Counted from the stretch's first letter, positions 9,235 to 18,977 are shown. The stretch is 64,000 nt of DNA from Legionella_C dresdenensis (GCF_042649825.1 NZ_JBHSAB010000006.1:38047-102046), one strand, 5' to 3'. Made by a program: numbers and translations. Notes: generated by a model from the letters alone, not told the origin.

Positions 9235-10074
9235 ATGACTATCAACGTAGTGGAAGAGCACCGCTGTTTTGGCGGTACTCAATATGTTTACCAGCATGAT
9301 GCCGAGAGTACGCAATGCCAGATGCGTTTTGCCGTTTATTTGCCGCCGGCGGCGGCAACAGCAAAAGTTCCTGCTGTTTTCTGGCTTTCGGGCTTAACCT
9401 GTTCAGAACAAAATTTTATTACCAAGGCCGGTGCGCAACGCATTGCCTCTGCCTTGGGATTGGCGTTGATTGTTCCAGACACCAGCCCGCGTAATGTTAA
9501 TTTAAATAGTAATACTGAAAGCGATGTGGGAGAAGGCGCTGGTTTCTATGTGAATGCTACGCAAGCCCCTTGGGAAAAACATTATCAAATGTATCGTTAT
9601 ATCAGCCAGGAGTTACCCGGTTTAATTGCAGCACATCTTCCAATTGATACTGCCCGCCTGGCTATTTCCGGACACTCTATGGGTGGGCATGGCGCATTAG
9701 TAATTGCCTTGAGAAATCCTGAGCTTTTCCATTGTGTTTCGACATTTGCACCAATTTGTTCCTCTTCACGAAGCCCTTGGGGAAAAAAGGCGCTGACTGC
9801 CTATCTGGGCAATTCTGCCGAAGCCTGGCAAGATTACGATGCTTGCCATTTAATGGAAAAATACCCTTGGCCCAATGGCAAAATTCTGATTGACCAGGGC
9901 AGCCTTGATCCATTTCTCAAAACCGAGTTAAAACCGGAATTGTTTAAAAAAGCCTGTGATAAAGCCGGTGTTGAATTAAACTTGCGAATACAAAATGGCT
10001 ATGATCACAGTTATTACTTTGTAGCCAGCTTTATTGAGGAGCACTTACGTGCCCATGCTCAATGTTTACAATGA
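9235..10074 (+). CDS. fghA: S-formylglutathione hydrolase
   Basis: Esterase that hydrolyses S-formylglutathione to formate and glutathione, the second step after FrmA. The nucleophile motif is GHSMGGHGAL. The N-terminal FGGTQYVYQHDAEST, the FWLSGLTCSEQNF segment and the C-terminal GYDHSYYFVASFIEEHL are characteristic of the family. A good ribosome-binding site (GAGGGGG) lies just upstream of ATG 9235; the in-frame TTG at 9220 is less likely. Only 11 bp separate it from the frmA stop. Confidence 0.96.
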   Translation: MTINVVEEHRCFGGTQYVYQHDAESTQCQMRFAVYLPPAAATAKVPAVFWLSGLTCSEQNFITKAGAQRIASALGLALIVPDTSPRNVNLNSNTESDVGEGAGFYVNATQAPWEKHYQMYRYISQELPGLIAAHLPIDTARLAISGHSMGGHGALVIALRNPELFHCVSTFAPICSSSRSPWGKKALTAYLGNSAEAWQDYDACHLMEKYPWPNGKILIDQGSLDPFLKTELKPELFKKACDKAGVELNLRIQNGYDHSYYFVASFIEEHLRAHAQCLQ

Positions 10075-10099
10075 AAAAAGTTGTTTAGCCGAGATGACA

Positions 10100-11434
10100 T
10101 TATTTTTGTTTAAACTCTCGGCTTAACTGAATAGCCATTTCCAGGGATTGCTCATAATTCAATCTTGGATCGACCAGACTGTGGTAGGCATGTTTTAAAT
10201 CCTGTTCATTTAAGCCGCGCGCGCCGCCAATACATTCCGTTACATTATCGCCGGTTAGTTCAAAATGAACCCCGCCCAGATAACTGCCCATTTGGCGATG
10301 GATAGTAACCGCTTGTTGCAGTTCTGACAGAATATTATCAAAATGGCGGGTTTTAATGCCATCGGTTGTTGTTTCAGTATTACCATGCATCGGATCGCAA
10401 GACCAGGTTACCGGAATTTTACTGTCTTGAACTGTTTTAATCAGTTCAGGCAACAGGTTGGCTATCTGTTTTGCTCCTAAACGGGTAATTAACAAAACAC
10501 GGCCTTCTTCTCGGTCTGGGTTAATGGCATCGAGAATTTGGTTAAGCCATTCGGGTGTGGCGGTAGGGCCGACTTTTATCCCGACCGGGTTTTGGATTCC
10601 GCGTAAAAACTCAAGATGCGCACTATCGAGCTGGGCAGTCCGCATGCCAATCCACGGTAAGTGGGTGGACAAATCATACCAATGCTCGCCATTGGCCTGG
10701 CGGGTTAATGCTTGCTCATAATGAAGATGTAATGCCTCATGGGAGGTATAAAAATCAACCTTGCTAATGCTGCTGTTGCGGATACCATCAATCGATTCAA
10801 GAAATTCCAGTGAGTCGGCAATGGAATCAACAATGGCATTGTATTCTTCAGCCTGCGGCGAATGTTCAACAAAGCTGAGATCCCATTGTTGCGGGTGATT
10901 CAAATCTGCGAAGCCGCCAGTAACCAGAGCCCGAATGTAATTTAAAGTCATTGCCGCATGGCTGTAGCCTTTCAACAGTAATTTCGGGTTTGGGATGCGG
11001 GACTGCTCATCAAACTGGGGTGAATTGACCAGATCGCCTCGGTAGCTGGGCAGAGTAACGCCGTCAATTGTCTCTAAATCCGACGATCGTGGTTTGGCAT
11101 ATTGACCTGCAATACGGCCAACACGAATAATCGGTTTGCGCATACCATATAAAAGGATAAGACTCATCTGCAGGATAATTTTGATTTTATTGCTAATTAT
11201 TTCTGAACGGCAGTCTTGAAATGATTCTGCACAATCTCCACCCTGTAAAATAAACGCTTCACCCCGGCCTGCCAGTGCAATCGATTTTTTCAGACTTTTG
11301 ATTTCGTCGTGAGTCACCAGCGGCGGCAAGTGGCTTAATTGGTCAACAACCCGTGCCAATTGATTTTGATCAGGATATTGCGCTGCCTGCTGATAGGAAA
11401 ACTGCTGCCATGAAGTTGGCGTCCACTTATGCAT
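10100..11434 (-). CDS. class II 3-deoxy-7-phosphoheptulonate (DAHP) synthase
   Basis: First enzyme of the shikimate pathway, condensing phosphoenolpyruvate with erythrose 4-phosphate. It is the plant-type (class II) enzyme: the N-terminal W.P.SWQQFSYQQAAQYPD, FILQGGDCAESF, VGRIAGQYAKPRS, SYRGDLVN, the Gly/His segment CDPMHGNT and GGVHFELTGDNVTEC all match. The length is 444 residues. Class II enzymes are found in plants and in scattered bacteria, including legionellae. No other aromatic-pathway gene adjoins it. Confidence 0.95.
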   Translation of the reverse strand: MHKWTPTSWQQFSYQQAAQYPDQNQLARVVDQLSHLPPLVTHDEIKSLKKSIALAGRGEAFILQGGDCAESFQDCRSEIISNKIKIILQMSLILLYGMRKPIIRVGRIAGQYAKPRSSDLETIDGVTLPSYRGDLVNSPQFDEQSRIPNPKLLLKGYSHAAMTLNYIRALVTGGFADLNHPQQWDLSFVEHSPQAEEYNAIVDSIADSLEFLESIDGIRNSSISKVDFYTSHEALHLHYEQALTRQANGEHWYDLSTHLPWIGMRTAQLDSAHLEFLRGIQNPVGIKVGPTATPEWLNQILDAINPDREEGRVLLITRLGAKQIANLLPELIKTVQDSKIPVTWSCDPMHGNTETTTDGIKTRHFDNILSELQQAVTIHRQMGSYLGGVHFELTGDNVTECIGGARGLNEQDLKHAYHSLVDPRLNYEQSLEMAIQLSREFKQK

Positions 11435-11494
11435 AACGAACCTTTCTGAAACACCTTTTCGCTAGTATGCTCTAAATAGTTAACGCTAGCAAGA

Positions 11495-11526
11495 GTAGCC
11501 TTGATGCAGCGCAGCGTAATCAAGGT
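11495..11526. repeat. palindromic interspersed repeat, CCTTGAT type
   Basis: Arms CCTTGAT (11499-11505) and ATCAAGG (11519-11525) enclose GCAGCGCAGCGTA, preceded by GTAG. A nearly identical copy is at 26168. It lies between two genes on the minus strand. Confidence 0.75.
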
Positions 11527-11557
11527 TTTACATGCTCACATAAAACGAAATTCTACC

Positions 11558-12463
11558 TCAAGCCCTCAGTCCGACAACTACCGGTTCTATATTTTTCACC
11601 GGCTGGACTGGAACTGCAAATTTGGATTGAAAAAAGGCAGCGTCATGGTATTTTTCAACAGTCTGGATGATAAAAGCCTTATTGTCATCGGCTCTATAGA
11701 TACGCTTTGAATCGATAATGATTTCCTGTAATTCCGGCTTTATTTCAGCTAATTGCTTCAGCGTCTCTGCATCAGGACTGGCCAGACAGTTTCGGCTGAT
11801 ATTAACGCACTTTGTTGTAGCTGGTATACACTGCAGTAAGGCCGCTATGCTCCAGTCGGGAGAGTCGCCAAAACCATTGGTAGTTAGCATCAGAGTAGGA
11901 GCTGATTGGGCTGCCAATATTTCAGTTAATTCGTCTGGCTTGAAATTGGCAAGACAATTATTACGCAAATCGAGTTTCTGAAGAGCAGGGAGTTTTTTAA
12001 ATGCGTTTTTCACCTGATTTGCAGGATAGCTGGCCAAATCGTAAAATCCAAGACATAAAGATTCAAGGTTACGTGATATTTTGCTAAAAAAAGCAATCAA
12101 TTCTTCTTCTGACCAGATGCTTCTTGGTGCATTTAAAGAAAGATCCAAATGTTTAATTGAGCTTTTGCTTAGAGTTTGAAATAAAGTATCTATCTCTTTA
12201 ATAGACAAGCGTGATAATACGTTGTTAGTTAAATCCAGGGTTATGATATTGGAAGAAATTTTTTCCAGTAACGCGACAATTGTTTTAGGCTGCCTATACC
12301 CTAATCCAAAATTCTGCAAAGACAGCGCGCTTACCTGGCTGTCGCAATGTTCAACTTTGGCTATTAATTCTTCCTGAGTAAGAGTGTATGACATTTGATT
12401 CGTTAATACTAACCAGGCTTGTGACAACTTTGGTTTTTTAATTGAGATAAAGTTTGTTTTCAT
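11558..12463 (-). CDS. leucine-rich-repeat protein, effector candidate
   Basis: About 301 residues with degenerate leucine-rich repeats of the ribonuclease-inhibitor kind. Repeat cores seen are VSALSLQNFGLG, IITLDLTNNVLS, IKHLDLSLNAP, LESLCLGFYDL, LQKLDLRNNCL and TKCVNISRNCL, which together span about residues 40-260. ATG 12463 is chosen because AGGGACGG sits just upstream; the ATG 51 bp further upstream has no such site. There is no signal peptide or membrane segment. Similar LRR proteins in Legionella include secreted effectors, but secretion here is only an inference. Its promoter region abuts that of grpE. Confidence 0.8.
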   Translation of the reverse strand: MKTNFISIKKPKLSQAWLVLTNQMSYTLTQEELIAKVEHCDSQVSALSLQNFGLGYRQPKTIVALLEKISSNIITLDLTNNVLSRLSIKEIDTLFQTLSKSSIKHLDLSLNAPRSIWSEEELIAFFSKISRNLESLCLGFYDLASYPANQVKNAFKKLPALQKLDLRNNCLANFKPDELTEILAAQSAPTLMLTTNGFGDSPDWSIAALLQCIPATTKCVNISRNCLASPDAETLKQLAEIKPELQEIIIDSKRIYRADDNKAFIIQTVEKYHDAAFFQSKFAVPVQPVKNIEPVVVGLRA

Positions 12464-12639
12464 AACCGTCCCTGTAAAAAAATCAAATAAGCTAGCAGAT
12501 TTTTGAGACAACATTCAATAGGTTAGAAATAAAATATATTGCAAACAAATGTTTCTTAATGAGTAGCCTTAATGCATGCCACGTTGTATGGAATATTGGA
12601 GAGCACATTTATTTAAATTAAAAATTCATCAATCAAAGT

Positions 12640-12667
12640 CTTGAAATTTGATTTTATAACACCATAT
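12640..12667 (+). promoter_or_regulatory. sigma-32 heat-shock promoter of grpE
   Basis: CTTGAAA at 12640-12646 is a perfect -35 box. After a 13-nt spacer, CACCATAT (12660-12667) matches the CCCCATNT -10 box at 7 of 8 positions. It lies about 30 bp upstream of the grpE ATG. Confidence 0.85.
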
Positions 12668-12696
12668 TAATTAGCCAATGAATTTGGGAGTGCTAA

Positions 12697-13287
12697 ATGA
12701 GCGACAAAAATACCAAAGACTGGAAAAGATTTAAAGAAGAGGCTGATCAGGATGAATTGTTGTCTGAAGAGGGAGAGACAACAGAACCTGAAATCAGGGA
12801 GTCCGCCCTGGAACATCCGGATTATGCCGCCCTGGAAGAAAAACTGACGCTGGCGGAGCAAAAGGCGCATGAGAACTGGGAAAAGTCAGTCCGTGCCGTT
12901 GCCGAGCTTGAAAATGTCAGACGGCGTGCAGAGCGTGATATTACTAATGCGCGCCTCTATGGCCAGGAAAAGATTATCAGCTCTTTATTGCCTGTGGCAG
13001 ATAGCATTGAGCAGGCGTTGCAGCTGATTGATCCGGAAACGCACGCTGCAATGTACGAAGGTCTGCAGCTGACTAACAAGCTGTTTCTTGATGTACTGGA
13101 AAAAAATAATGTTCAGCAGCTTAACCCGCTGGGTGAGCCGTTTAATCCGCAAGAGCATGAAGCCATGTCTATGCAGGAGGCTGCCGACGCCATGCCTAAT
13201 TCAGTCATTGCGGTATTTCAGAAAGGTTACAAACTCAATGATCGCGTGATTCGGCCGGCAAGGGTGATTGTGGCAAAAGCAAAATAG
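12697..13287 (+). CDS. grpE: nucleotide exchange factor GrpE
   Basis: Cofactor of DnaK that speeds ADP release during the chaperone cycle. An acidic N-terminus leads into a long helix rich in Glu/Lys/Ala (about residues 45-90). The family stretch ENVRRRAERDITNARLYG comes next, followed by the beta-domain signature FNPQEHEAMSM and the end YKLNDRVIRPARVIVAK. The length, 196 residues, is normal. GGGAG lies upstream of the ATG. It is transcribed from the sigma-32 promoter at 12640 and lies in the conserved order grpE-dnaK-dnaJ. Confidence 0.97.
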   Translation: MSDKNTKDWKRFKEEADQDELLSEEGETTEPEIRESALEHPDYAALEEKLTLAEQKAHENWEKSVRAVAELENVRRRAERDITNARLYGQEKIISSLLPVADSIEQALQLIDPETHAAMYEGLQLTNKLFLDVLEKNNVQQLNPLGEPFNPQEHEAMSMQEAADAMPNSVIAVFQKGYKLNDRVIRPARVIVAKAK

Positions 13288-13321
13288 CGGAGCCCCTTGA
13301 AGTTTATTTGCGTACATATGG

Positions 13322-13349
13322 GTTGAATTTTGTAATTCTTACCCCATAT
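13322..13349 (+). promoter_or_regulatory. second sigma-32 promoter, upstream of dnaK
   Basis: GTTGAAT (13322-13328; consensus CTTGAAA) is separated by 13 nt from a perfect CCCCATAT (13342-13349). This gives dnaK its own heat-inducible start inside the grpE-dnaK gap. Confidence 0.8.
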
Positions 13350-13393
13350 GTCTAAACAAGATATTTTAATCTAATTTTTGGAGCACAAAAAAC

Positions 13394-15337
13394 ATGGCAA
13401 AAATTATTGGAATCGACTTAGGTACAACCAACTCTTGCGTCGCGGTAATGGAAGGCAATACGCCGCGTGTTATTGAAAATGCTGAAGGTAACCGTACTAC
13501 GCCTTCAATCGTTGCGTATCTTCAAGACGGTGAGATTCTGGTTGGTAACCCTGCAAAACGTCAGGCAGTGACTAACCCTGACAATACGCTTTATGCGGTC
13601 AAACGCCTTATCGGCCGTACTTTTGCCGATCCGGTTGTGCAAAAAGACATTAAAATGGTGCCTTATAAAATTGTTAAGGCCGACAATGGCGATGCCTGGG
13701 TAAGAGCAAATAATCAGGATAAAGCGCCGCCGCAAATTTCTGCTGAAGTTTTACGTAAAATGAAAAAAACAGCCGAAGATTATCTTGGCGAAGAAGTGAA
13801 AGAAGCGGTTATTACTGTTCCTGCCTACTTCAACGACTCACAACGTCAGGCAACCAAAGATGCTGGCCGTATTGCAGGACTTGAAGTTAAACGTATTATT
13901 AACGAACCTACCGCTGCTGCACTTGCCTATGGTATGGATAAAAAACGCGGTGATTCTGTTATTGCTGTCTATGACCTAGGCGGCGGTACATTCGATATTT
14001 CAATTATTGAAATCGCGGAAGTTGATGGTGAGCACCAGTTTGAAGTATTGGCTACCAATGGCGATACTTTCCTCGGCGGTGAAGACTTTGACCTGGCTCT
14101 GATTGAGTACCTGGCGGCCGAGTTTAAAAAAGACACTGGCATTGATTTGCATAGCGATCCATTAGCATTACAGCGTTTGAAGGAAGCGGCTGAAAAAGCA
14201 AAAATCGAACTGTCTTCTGCGCAACAGACCGATGTTAATTTACCTTATATTACTGCTGATGCTTCAGGTCCTAAACATTTAAACCTGAAGTTAACTCGTG
14301 CCAAACTGGAATCACTGGTTGAAAGCCTGGTTGAGCGTTCAATTGAGCCATGTAAAACAGCCCTGAAAGACGCTGGTTTGAATATTTCTCAAATCAATGA
14401 AGTGATTCTGGTAGGCGGTCAGACCCGTATGCCTTTAGTCCAGAAAAAAGTCCAGGAATTCTTTGGCAAAGAGCCGCGTAAAGACGTTAACCCTGATGAA
14501 GCGGTTGCGGTTGGCGCTGCAATTCAGGCTGCTGTACTGTCAGGCGATGTAAAAGATATCCTGTTGCTGGACGTTACGCCGCTGTCATTAGGTATTGAAA
14601 CGCTGGGCGGTGTCATGACTAAGCTGATTGAAAAAAATACCACTATTCCAACCAAGGCAAGCCAGGTATTCTCAACAGCTGACGACAACCAGACTGCAGT
14701 GACCGTCCATGTATTGCAAGGGGAACGTGAGCAGGCTTCTGCCAACAAATCGCTTGGCCGTTTTGACTTGGCAAATATTCCTTCTGCGCCCCGCGGCGTG
14801 CCGCAAATTGAAGTAACATTTGATATCGATGCCAACGGTATTTTGAACGTGTCTGCAAAAGACAAGGCAACCGGCAAAGCACAATCAATCGTTATTAAAG
14901 CATCAAGCGGTTTGAGTGATGCAGAAGTTGATGCCATGGTTAAAGATGCTCAGGCTCATGCTGAAGAAGATAAAAAATTCAAGGAAATGGCTGATATTCG
15001 CAATCAGGCGGACAGCTTAATTCATAACACTGAAAAATCATTGGCTGATCTGGCTGGTGAAATGGATGAAAATGAGAAGAAAGGCATCGAGTCTGCCATT
15101 GCCGAATTGAAAGAAGCGATCAAAGGCAGCGATAAAGCCCAGATCGAAGACAAGATTAAAGTTTTGTCTGAAGCCTCTGGAAAAATGGCTGAGCGCGTCT
15201 ATGCTAAAAAAGCAGCAGAAGGACAGGCTGGCCAGGGCACAGATGCCGGACATGGCGAAAGCAGCAGTTCAAATGCTAATGCTAATGAAAGTGTTGTTGA
15301 TGCTGAGTTTGAAGAAGTACAGGACGATAAAAAATAA
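13394..15337 (+). CDS. dnaK: Hsp70 chaperone DnaK
   Basis: ATP-dependent Hsp70 that works with DnaJ and GrpE. The ATPase signatures IGIDLGTTNSCVAV, VYDLGGGTFDIS and VILVGGQTRMPLVQKKV are present. The linker DVKDILLLDVTPLSLGIET leads to the substrate domain (from about residue 395), followed by the helical lid and a Gln/Gly/Asn/Ser-rich tail ending EFEEVQDDKK. The length, 647 residues, is normal. The ribosome-binding site is GGAG. It is followed by a probable terminator, so dnaJ may have a separate promoter. Confidence 0.98.
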   Translation: MAKIIGIDLGTTNSCVAVMEGNTPRVIENAEGNRTTPSIVAYLQDGEILVGNPAKRQAVTNPDNTLYAVKRLIGRTFADPVVQKDIKMVPYKIVKADNGDAWVRANNQDKAPPQISAEVLRKMKKTAEDYLGEEVKEAVITVPAYFNDSQRQATKDAGRIAGLEVKRIINEPTAAALAYGMDKKRGDSVIAVYDLGGGTFDISIIEIAEVDGEHQFEVLATNGDTFLGGEDFDLALIEYLAAEFKKDTGIDLHSDPLALQRLKEAAEKAKIELSSAQQTDVNLPYITADASGPKHLNLKLTRAKLESLVESLVERSIEPCKTALKDAGLNISQINEVILVGGQTRMPLVQKKVQEFFGKEPRKDVNPDEAVAVGAAIQAAVLSGDVKDILLLDVTPLSLGIETLGGVMTKLIEKNTTIPTKASQVFSTADDNQTAVTVHVLQGEREQASANKSLGRFDLANIPSAPRGVPQIEVTFDIDANGILNVSAKDKATGKAQSIVIKASSGLSDAEVDAMVKDAQAHAEEDKKFKEMADIRNQADSLIHNTEKSLADLAGEMDENEKKGIESAIAELKEAIKGSDKAQIEDKIKVLSEASGKMAERVYAKKAAEGQAGQGTDAGHGESSSSNANANESVVDAEFEEVQDDKK

Positions 15338-15370
15338 CAATCAGTACATGTCCTGAATAATTAAGGTGAG

Positions 15371-15399
15371 AGGGGTGGGATTCTGACTGCCCCTTTTTT
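15371..15399 (+). terminator. probable intrinsic terminator after dnaK
   Basis: AGGGG (15371-15375) pairs with CCCCT (15390-15394) and is followed by a run of six T. The stem is short and the loop long, so termination may be partial, leaving some read-through into dnaJ. Confidence 0.55.
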
Positions 15400-15460
15400 A
15401 TTATGTGCTGTCAAACTTTTATAATTATGCAATTGATAGCTTTTTTTGGTGCAAGTAGTC

Positions 15461-16594
15461 ATGGGAAATCGGGATTATTACGAAGTATTAGGTATCAGCC
15501 GCGGTGCTGATGATAATGAAATTAAAAAAGCTTACCGCAAGCTGGCGATGAAATATCATCCTGATCGCAATCCGGGCGATAGCGCAGCCGAAGAACAATT
15601 CAAGGAAGTACAGAAAGCATATGCTGTGCTCTCTGATTCCAGCAAACGTGCCCGTTATGACCAGTTCGGTCATGCCGGCGTAGAAGGCGCTGCCGGCGGC
15701 GGAGGTTTTGGAGGTTTCGGCGGTTTTGGGGATGTCTTTGAAGATATTTTTGAAAATATCTTTAGCGGCGGCCGTGGCCAGGGCAGACAATCCCGCGGGC
15801 AACGCGGCGCTGATCTGCAGTATAATCTCCAACTGACCCTGGAAGAAGCCGCAAGCGGAAAACAGGTTGAAATTATTGTTCCCCGGCATGCAGCTTGTGG
15901 GCCCTGTGAAGGCAGCGGCGCGAAAAAAGGTTCAAAACCTTCCGAGTGTGAAACCTGTGGCGGTATAGGCCAGGTTCGTATTCAGCAAGGTTTTTTCTCA
16001 ATTCAGCAAACCTGTCCCAGCTGTCATGGCGAAGGCCGGATTATCACTGATCCTTGCCCGTCTTGTCATGGCCAGGGGCGAGTTCGTGAAAGCAAAAAGC
16101 TCACGGTTAAAATTCCAGCCGGAGTTGACAATGGCGACAGAGTTCGTCTTGGCGGCGAAGGGGAAGCGGGTTCCCATGGCGGGCCAACCGGAGATCTGTA
16201 TGTACAAATCAATGTGATGCAGCACAGCATTTTTGAGCGTCAGGACAGTGACTTGCATTGCGAAGTACCGATTAGTTTTGCTACTGCAGCACTGGGCGGA
16301 TCGGTTGAAGTTCCAACGCTTGAAGGCCGTGTTACCCTTAAAATCCCGGCAGAAACCCAGACTGGCAAGGTCCTTCGCCTGCGCGGCAAAGGGGTTAAAT
16401 CAGTCCGAGGCCACGGACCAGGTGATTTGTTATGCCATATTGTGGTTGAAACACCAGTCAATTTGTCGCGTGAACAAAAAGAACTGTTGACCAAACTGCA
16501 GGAATCATTAGACAGCAGTAAGAAAACGCATTCACCACGCACCACATCCTGGTTTGACGGTGTAAAAAAATTCTTTGAAGACATGAAATTTTAA
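15461..16594 (+). CDS. dnaJ: Hsp40 co-chaperone DnaJ
   Basis: Stimulates DnaK ATPase and delivers unfolded proteins. The J domain carries HPD in KYHPDRNPGD. The Gly/Phe region (GGGGFGGFGGFGD) is followed by four zinc-finger repeats of the form CxxCxGxG (CGPCEGSG, CETCGGIG, CPSCHGEG, CPSCHGQG). The C-terminal substrate domains end in KKFFEDMKF. ATG 15461 gives the expected MGNRDYYEVLG start; earlier in-frame TTG and GTG codons are less likely. The length is 377 residues. Confidence 0.97.
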   Translation: MGNRDYYEVLGISRGADDNEIKKAYRKLAMKYHPDRNPGDSAAEEQFKEVQKAYAVLSDSSKRARYDQFGHAGVEGAAGGGGFGGFGGFGDVFEDIFENIFSGGRGQGRQSRGQRGADLQYNLQLTLEEAASGKQVEIIVPRHAACGPCEGSGAKKGSKPSECETCGGIGQVRIQQGFFSIQQTCPSCHGEGRIITDPCPSCHGQGRVRESKKLTVKIPAGVDNGDRVRLGGEGEAGSHGGPTGDLYVQINVMQHSIFERQDSDLHCEVPISFATAALGGSVEVPTLEGRVTLKIPAETQTGKVLRLRGKGVKSVRGHGPGDLLCHIVVETPVNLSREQKELLTKLQESLDSSKKTHSPRTTSWFDGVKKFFEDMKF

Positions 16595-16692
16595 TCATAT
16601 TCAGTTACAATTGCGAAATTTTATCGCAGACAAACTAATTACTGCTGTCTTTGCAATATGCAATAGCAGCAGTGCCTTGGAAGGGCTATTTC

Positions 16693-17826
16693 ATGTTTAA
16701 CAAACCAGCAATATTGGCTCTGTCAGACGGAACGGTGTATGAGGGTATTTCAATCGGCGCAAATGGCGATTGTGTCGGGGAACTGGTGTTTAATACCTCT
16801 ATGACCGGATATCAGGAAATGTTGACCGATCCGTCATACGCCCGTCAGATTATCACGTTGACAACCGCCCATGTAGGAAACACAGGTTACAATGCAGAAG
16901 ATAATGAATCGTCTAAAATCTGGGCATCCGGGTTGGTTATGCGTGAATGTTCCCTGATTCCCAGCAATTATCGCTCAAAAATGTCGTTGCCTGAGTGGTT
17001 GAAAAAACAGAATATTGTTGCGATTGCGCAAGTTGATACCCGGCATCTGACCCAGATCCTGCGTGATAAAGGCGCTTTGGGTGCCTGTATTAGCACTCAG
17101 GCTGATAAACCGGAACTGGCGCTGGAGAAGGCGCGTAATTTTCCCGGTTTAAACGGCGCTGATCTGGCAAGCGAAGTATCAAGGCAGGCCATTGAGCGCT
17201 GGGAAGAAGGGCGCGGAGAGTGGGGTGCGCCATCCCGACCCTTAAGGCACCACATTGTAGCTTACGATTTTGGCGTAAAAAGCATGCTGCTGCGCATTCT
17301 GCGTGATAAAGGATGCTATATTACCATTGTTCCGGCAAAGACACCGGCAGAAGACGTACTGGCATTGAAGCCGGACGGCGTGTTTTTGTCAAACGGCCCC
17401 GGCGATCCGCAGGCCTGTGATTATGCGATTGCAGCAACCCAGACCTTCTTACAGGCAGAACTGCCGATATTAGGTATTTGTCTGGGATTCCAGATTTTGG
17501 GTCTGGCCTGCGGCGCCAAGTCGCTTAAAATGAAATTTGGACATCATGGCTCCAATCATCCGGTACTGGAAACACAGGCGCCGAACAGAGTGTTTATCAC
17601 CAGTCAGAACCATGGTTTTGCCATCGATGAAAAAACATTGCCCGATTGCCTTGAGGTAACTCATCGCTCTCTGTTCGATCAGAGCCTGCAGGGCATAAAA
17701 CACCGATTTAAACCAGCCTTGGGTTTTCAAGGCCATCCAGAAGCAAGCCCTGGTCCCCATGATATTGAAGTTATTTTTGACCAGTTTATTACTATCCTTA
17801 ACGCTAATGAACCAACAAGAGAGTGA
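16693..17826 (+). CDS. carA: carbamoyl-phosphate synthase small subunit
   Basis: Glutaminase subunit that feeds ammonia to CarB for carbamoyl phosphate, a precursor of arginine and pyrimidines. The N-terminal domain reads LALSDGTVYEG and FNTSMTGYQE. In the class I glutamine amidotransferase domain the nucleophile Cys is in LGICLGFQ (near residue 263) and the His/Glu pair is in GHPEASPGPHD. ATG 16693 with GGAAGGGC 7 nt upstream is clearly the start; an in-frame TTG 42 bp upstream is not. carB does not follow; metK does, with almost no gap. Confidence 0.96.
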   Translation: MFNKPAILALSDGTVYEGISIGANGDCVGELVFNTSMTGYQEMLTDPSYARQIITLTTAHVGNTGYNAEDNESSKIWASGLVMRECSLIPSNYRSKMSLPEWLKKQNIVAIAQVDTRHLTQILRDKGALGACISTQADKPELALEKARNFPGLNGADLASEVSRQAIERWEEGRGEWGAPSRPLRHHIVAYDFGVKSMLLRILRDKGCYITIVPAKTPAEDVLALKPDGVFLSNGPGDPQACDYAIAATQTFLQAELPILGICLGFQILGLACGAKSLKMKFGHHGSNHPVLETQAPNRVFITSQNHGFAIDEKTLPDCLEVTHRSLFDQSLQGIKHRFKPALGFQGHPEASPGPHDIEVIFDQFITILNANEPTRE

Positions 17827-17828
17827 AT

Positions 17829-18977
17829 GTGAACAATTTCCATGTATTTACTTCTGAATCTGTTTCTGAAGGACATCCTGACAAGATTGCCGATCAGATA
17901 TCTGATGCAATCCTTGACGCAATTCTGACCGAAGATCGTAAAGCGCGTGTTGCCTGCGAAACTTTTGTTAAAACCGGTATGGTAATTGTCGGCGGAGAAA
18001 TAACAACGACTGCAACTATCCATGTGGAAGATATTGTACGCGAGGTTGTCCGGGATATTGGTTATAACAGTTCGGAAATGGGCTTTGACTGGGCTTCCTG
18101 CGCTGTATTATCAGCAATCGGCAAGCAGTCTCCCGATATTGCCCAGGGCGTCGATAATCAACAGACCCAAATTATGGGGGCGGGTGATCAAGGGTTAATG
18201 TTTGGTTATGCCAGCCGCGAAACCGATGTGTTTATGCCGGCTCCAATCGCTTATTCCCACCGCCTGATGGAAAGGCAGGCTTTGCTGCGTAAAAACAATC
18301 GACTGTCCTGGTTACGGCCGGATGCCAAATGCCAGCTGACAATGCGCTATGAGAATGGCAAGCCGATTGAAATTGATACCATTGTGTTTTCAACCCAGCA
18401 CTCGCCAGATATCAGTCATAGCGACTTGTGCGAAGCGGTGCGCGAAGAAATTATAAAGCCGGTTTTGCCGGAACAGTGGCTGACTAAGGATACTCGTTAT
18501 TTTATTAATCCTACCGGTCGTTTTGTTATCGGTGGTCCCCTGGGCGATTGCGGCCTGACCGGCCGTAAAATTATTGTCGACACTTACGGCGGAATGGCAA
18601 GACACGGCGGCGGCTGTTTTTCCGGTAAAGATCCTTCTAAAGTCGATCGCTCTGCTGCCTATGCCGCGCGTTATGTGGCCAAAAACCTGGTTGCGGCAGG
18701 AATCGCCGACAAGTGTGAAATTCAGGTTTCCTATGCAATAGGCGTCGCTGAGCCGACTTCAATCAGTATTGAAACCTACGGTACTGGAAAGCTGCCTGAT
18801 GAGGTTATCATTGATTTGATTACTACAAACTTTGATTTAACTCCTCAGGGCATTATTGATCATCATGATTTGCTAAGACCAATTTACCGTCAAACAGCAA
18901 CTTATGGGCATTACGGCCGTGATAACCTGCCATGGGAGCGTCTGGATCAGGTTGAAAAATTGAAAAAAGCGCTTTAA
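17829..18977 (+). CDS. metK: S-adenosylmethionine synthetase
   Basis: Makes S-adenosylmethionine from ATP and methionine. Signatures: FTSESVSEGHPDKIADQISDA, GAGDQGLMFGYA and GGGCFSGKDPSKVDRSAAYAAR. The length is about 382 residues. There is no ATG; GTG at 17829 has AAGAGAG at a good distance, whereas GTG at 17823 would overlap that site, so 17829 is preferred, though either start is possible. Together with ahcY 19 bp downstream it makes and recycles the methyl-donor cofactor. Confidence 0.96.
   Translation: MNNFHVFTSESVSEGHPDKIADQISDAILDAILTEDRKARVACETFVKTGMVIVGGEITTTATIHVEDIVREVVRDIGYNSSEMGFDWASCAVLSAIGKQSPDIAQGVDNQQTQIMGAGDQGLMFGYASRETDVFMPAPIAYSHRLMERQALLRKNNRLSWLRPDAKCQLTMRYENGKPIEIDTIVFSTQHSPDISHSDLCEAVREEIIKPVLPEQWLTKDTRYFINPTGRFVIGGPLGDCGLTGRKIIVDTYGGMARHGGGCFSGKDPSKVDRSAAYAARYVAKNLVAAGIADKCEIQVSYAIGVAEPTSISIETYGTGKLPDEVIIDLITTNFDLTPQGIIDHHDLLRPIYRQTATYGHYGRDNLPWERLDQVEKLKKAL

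Noticed and set aside
14524..14937. 137-codon minus-strand frame inside dnaK
   Set aside because: It lies wholly within the well-supported dnaK gene in antisense; several overlapping antisense frames there arise from dnaK codon use.
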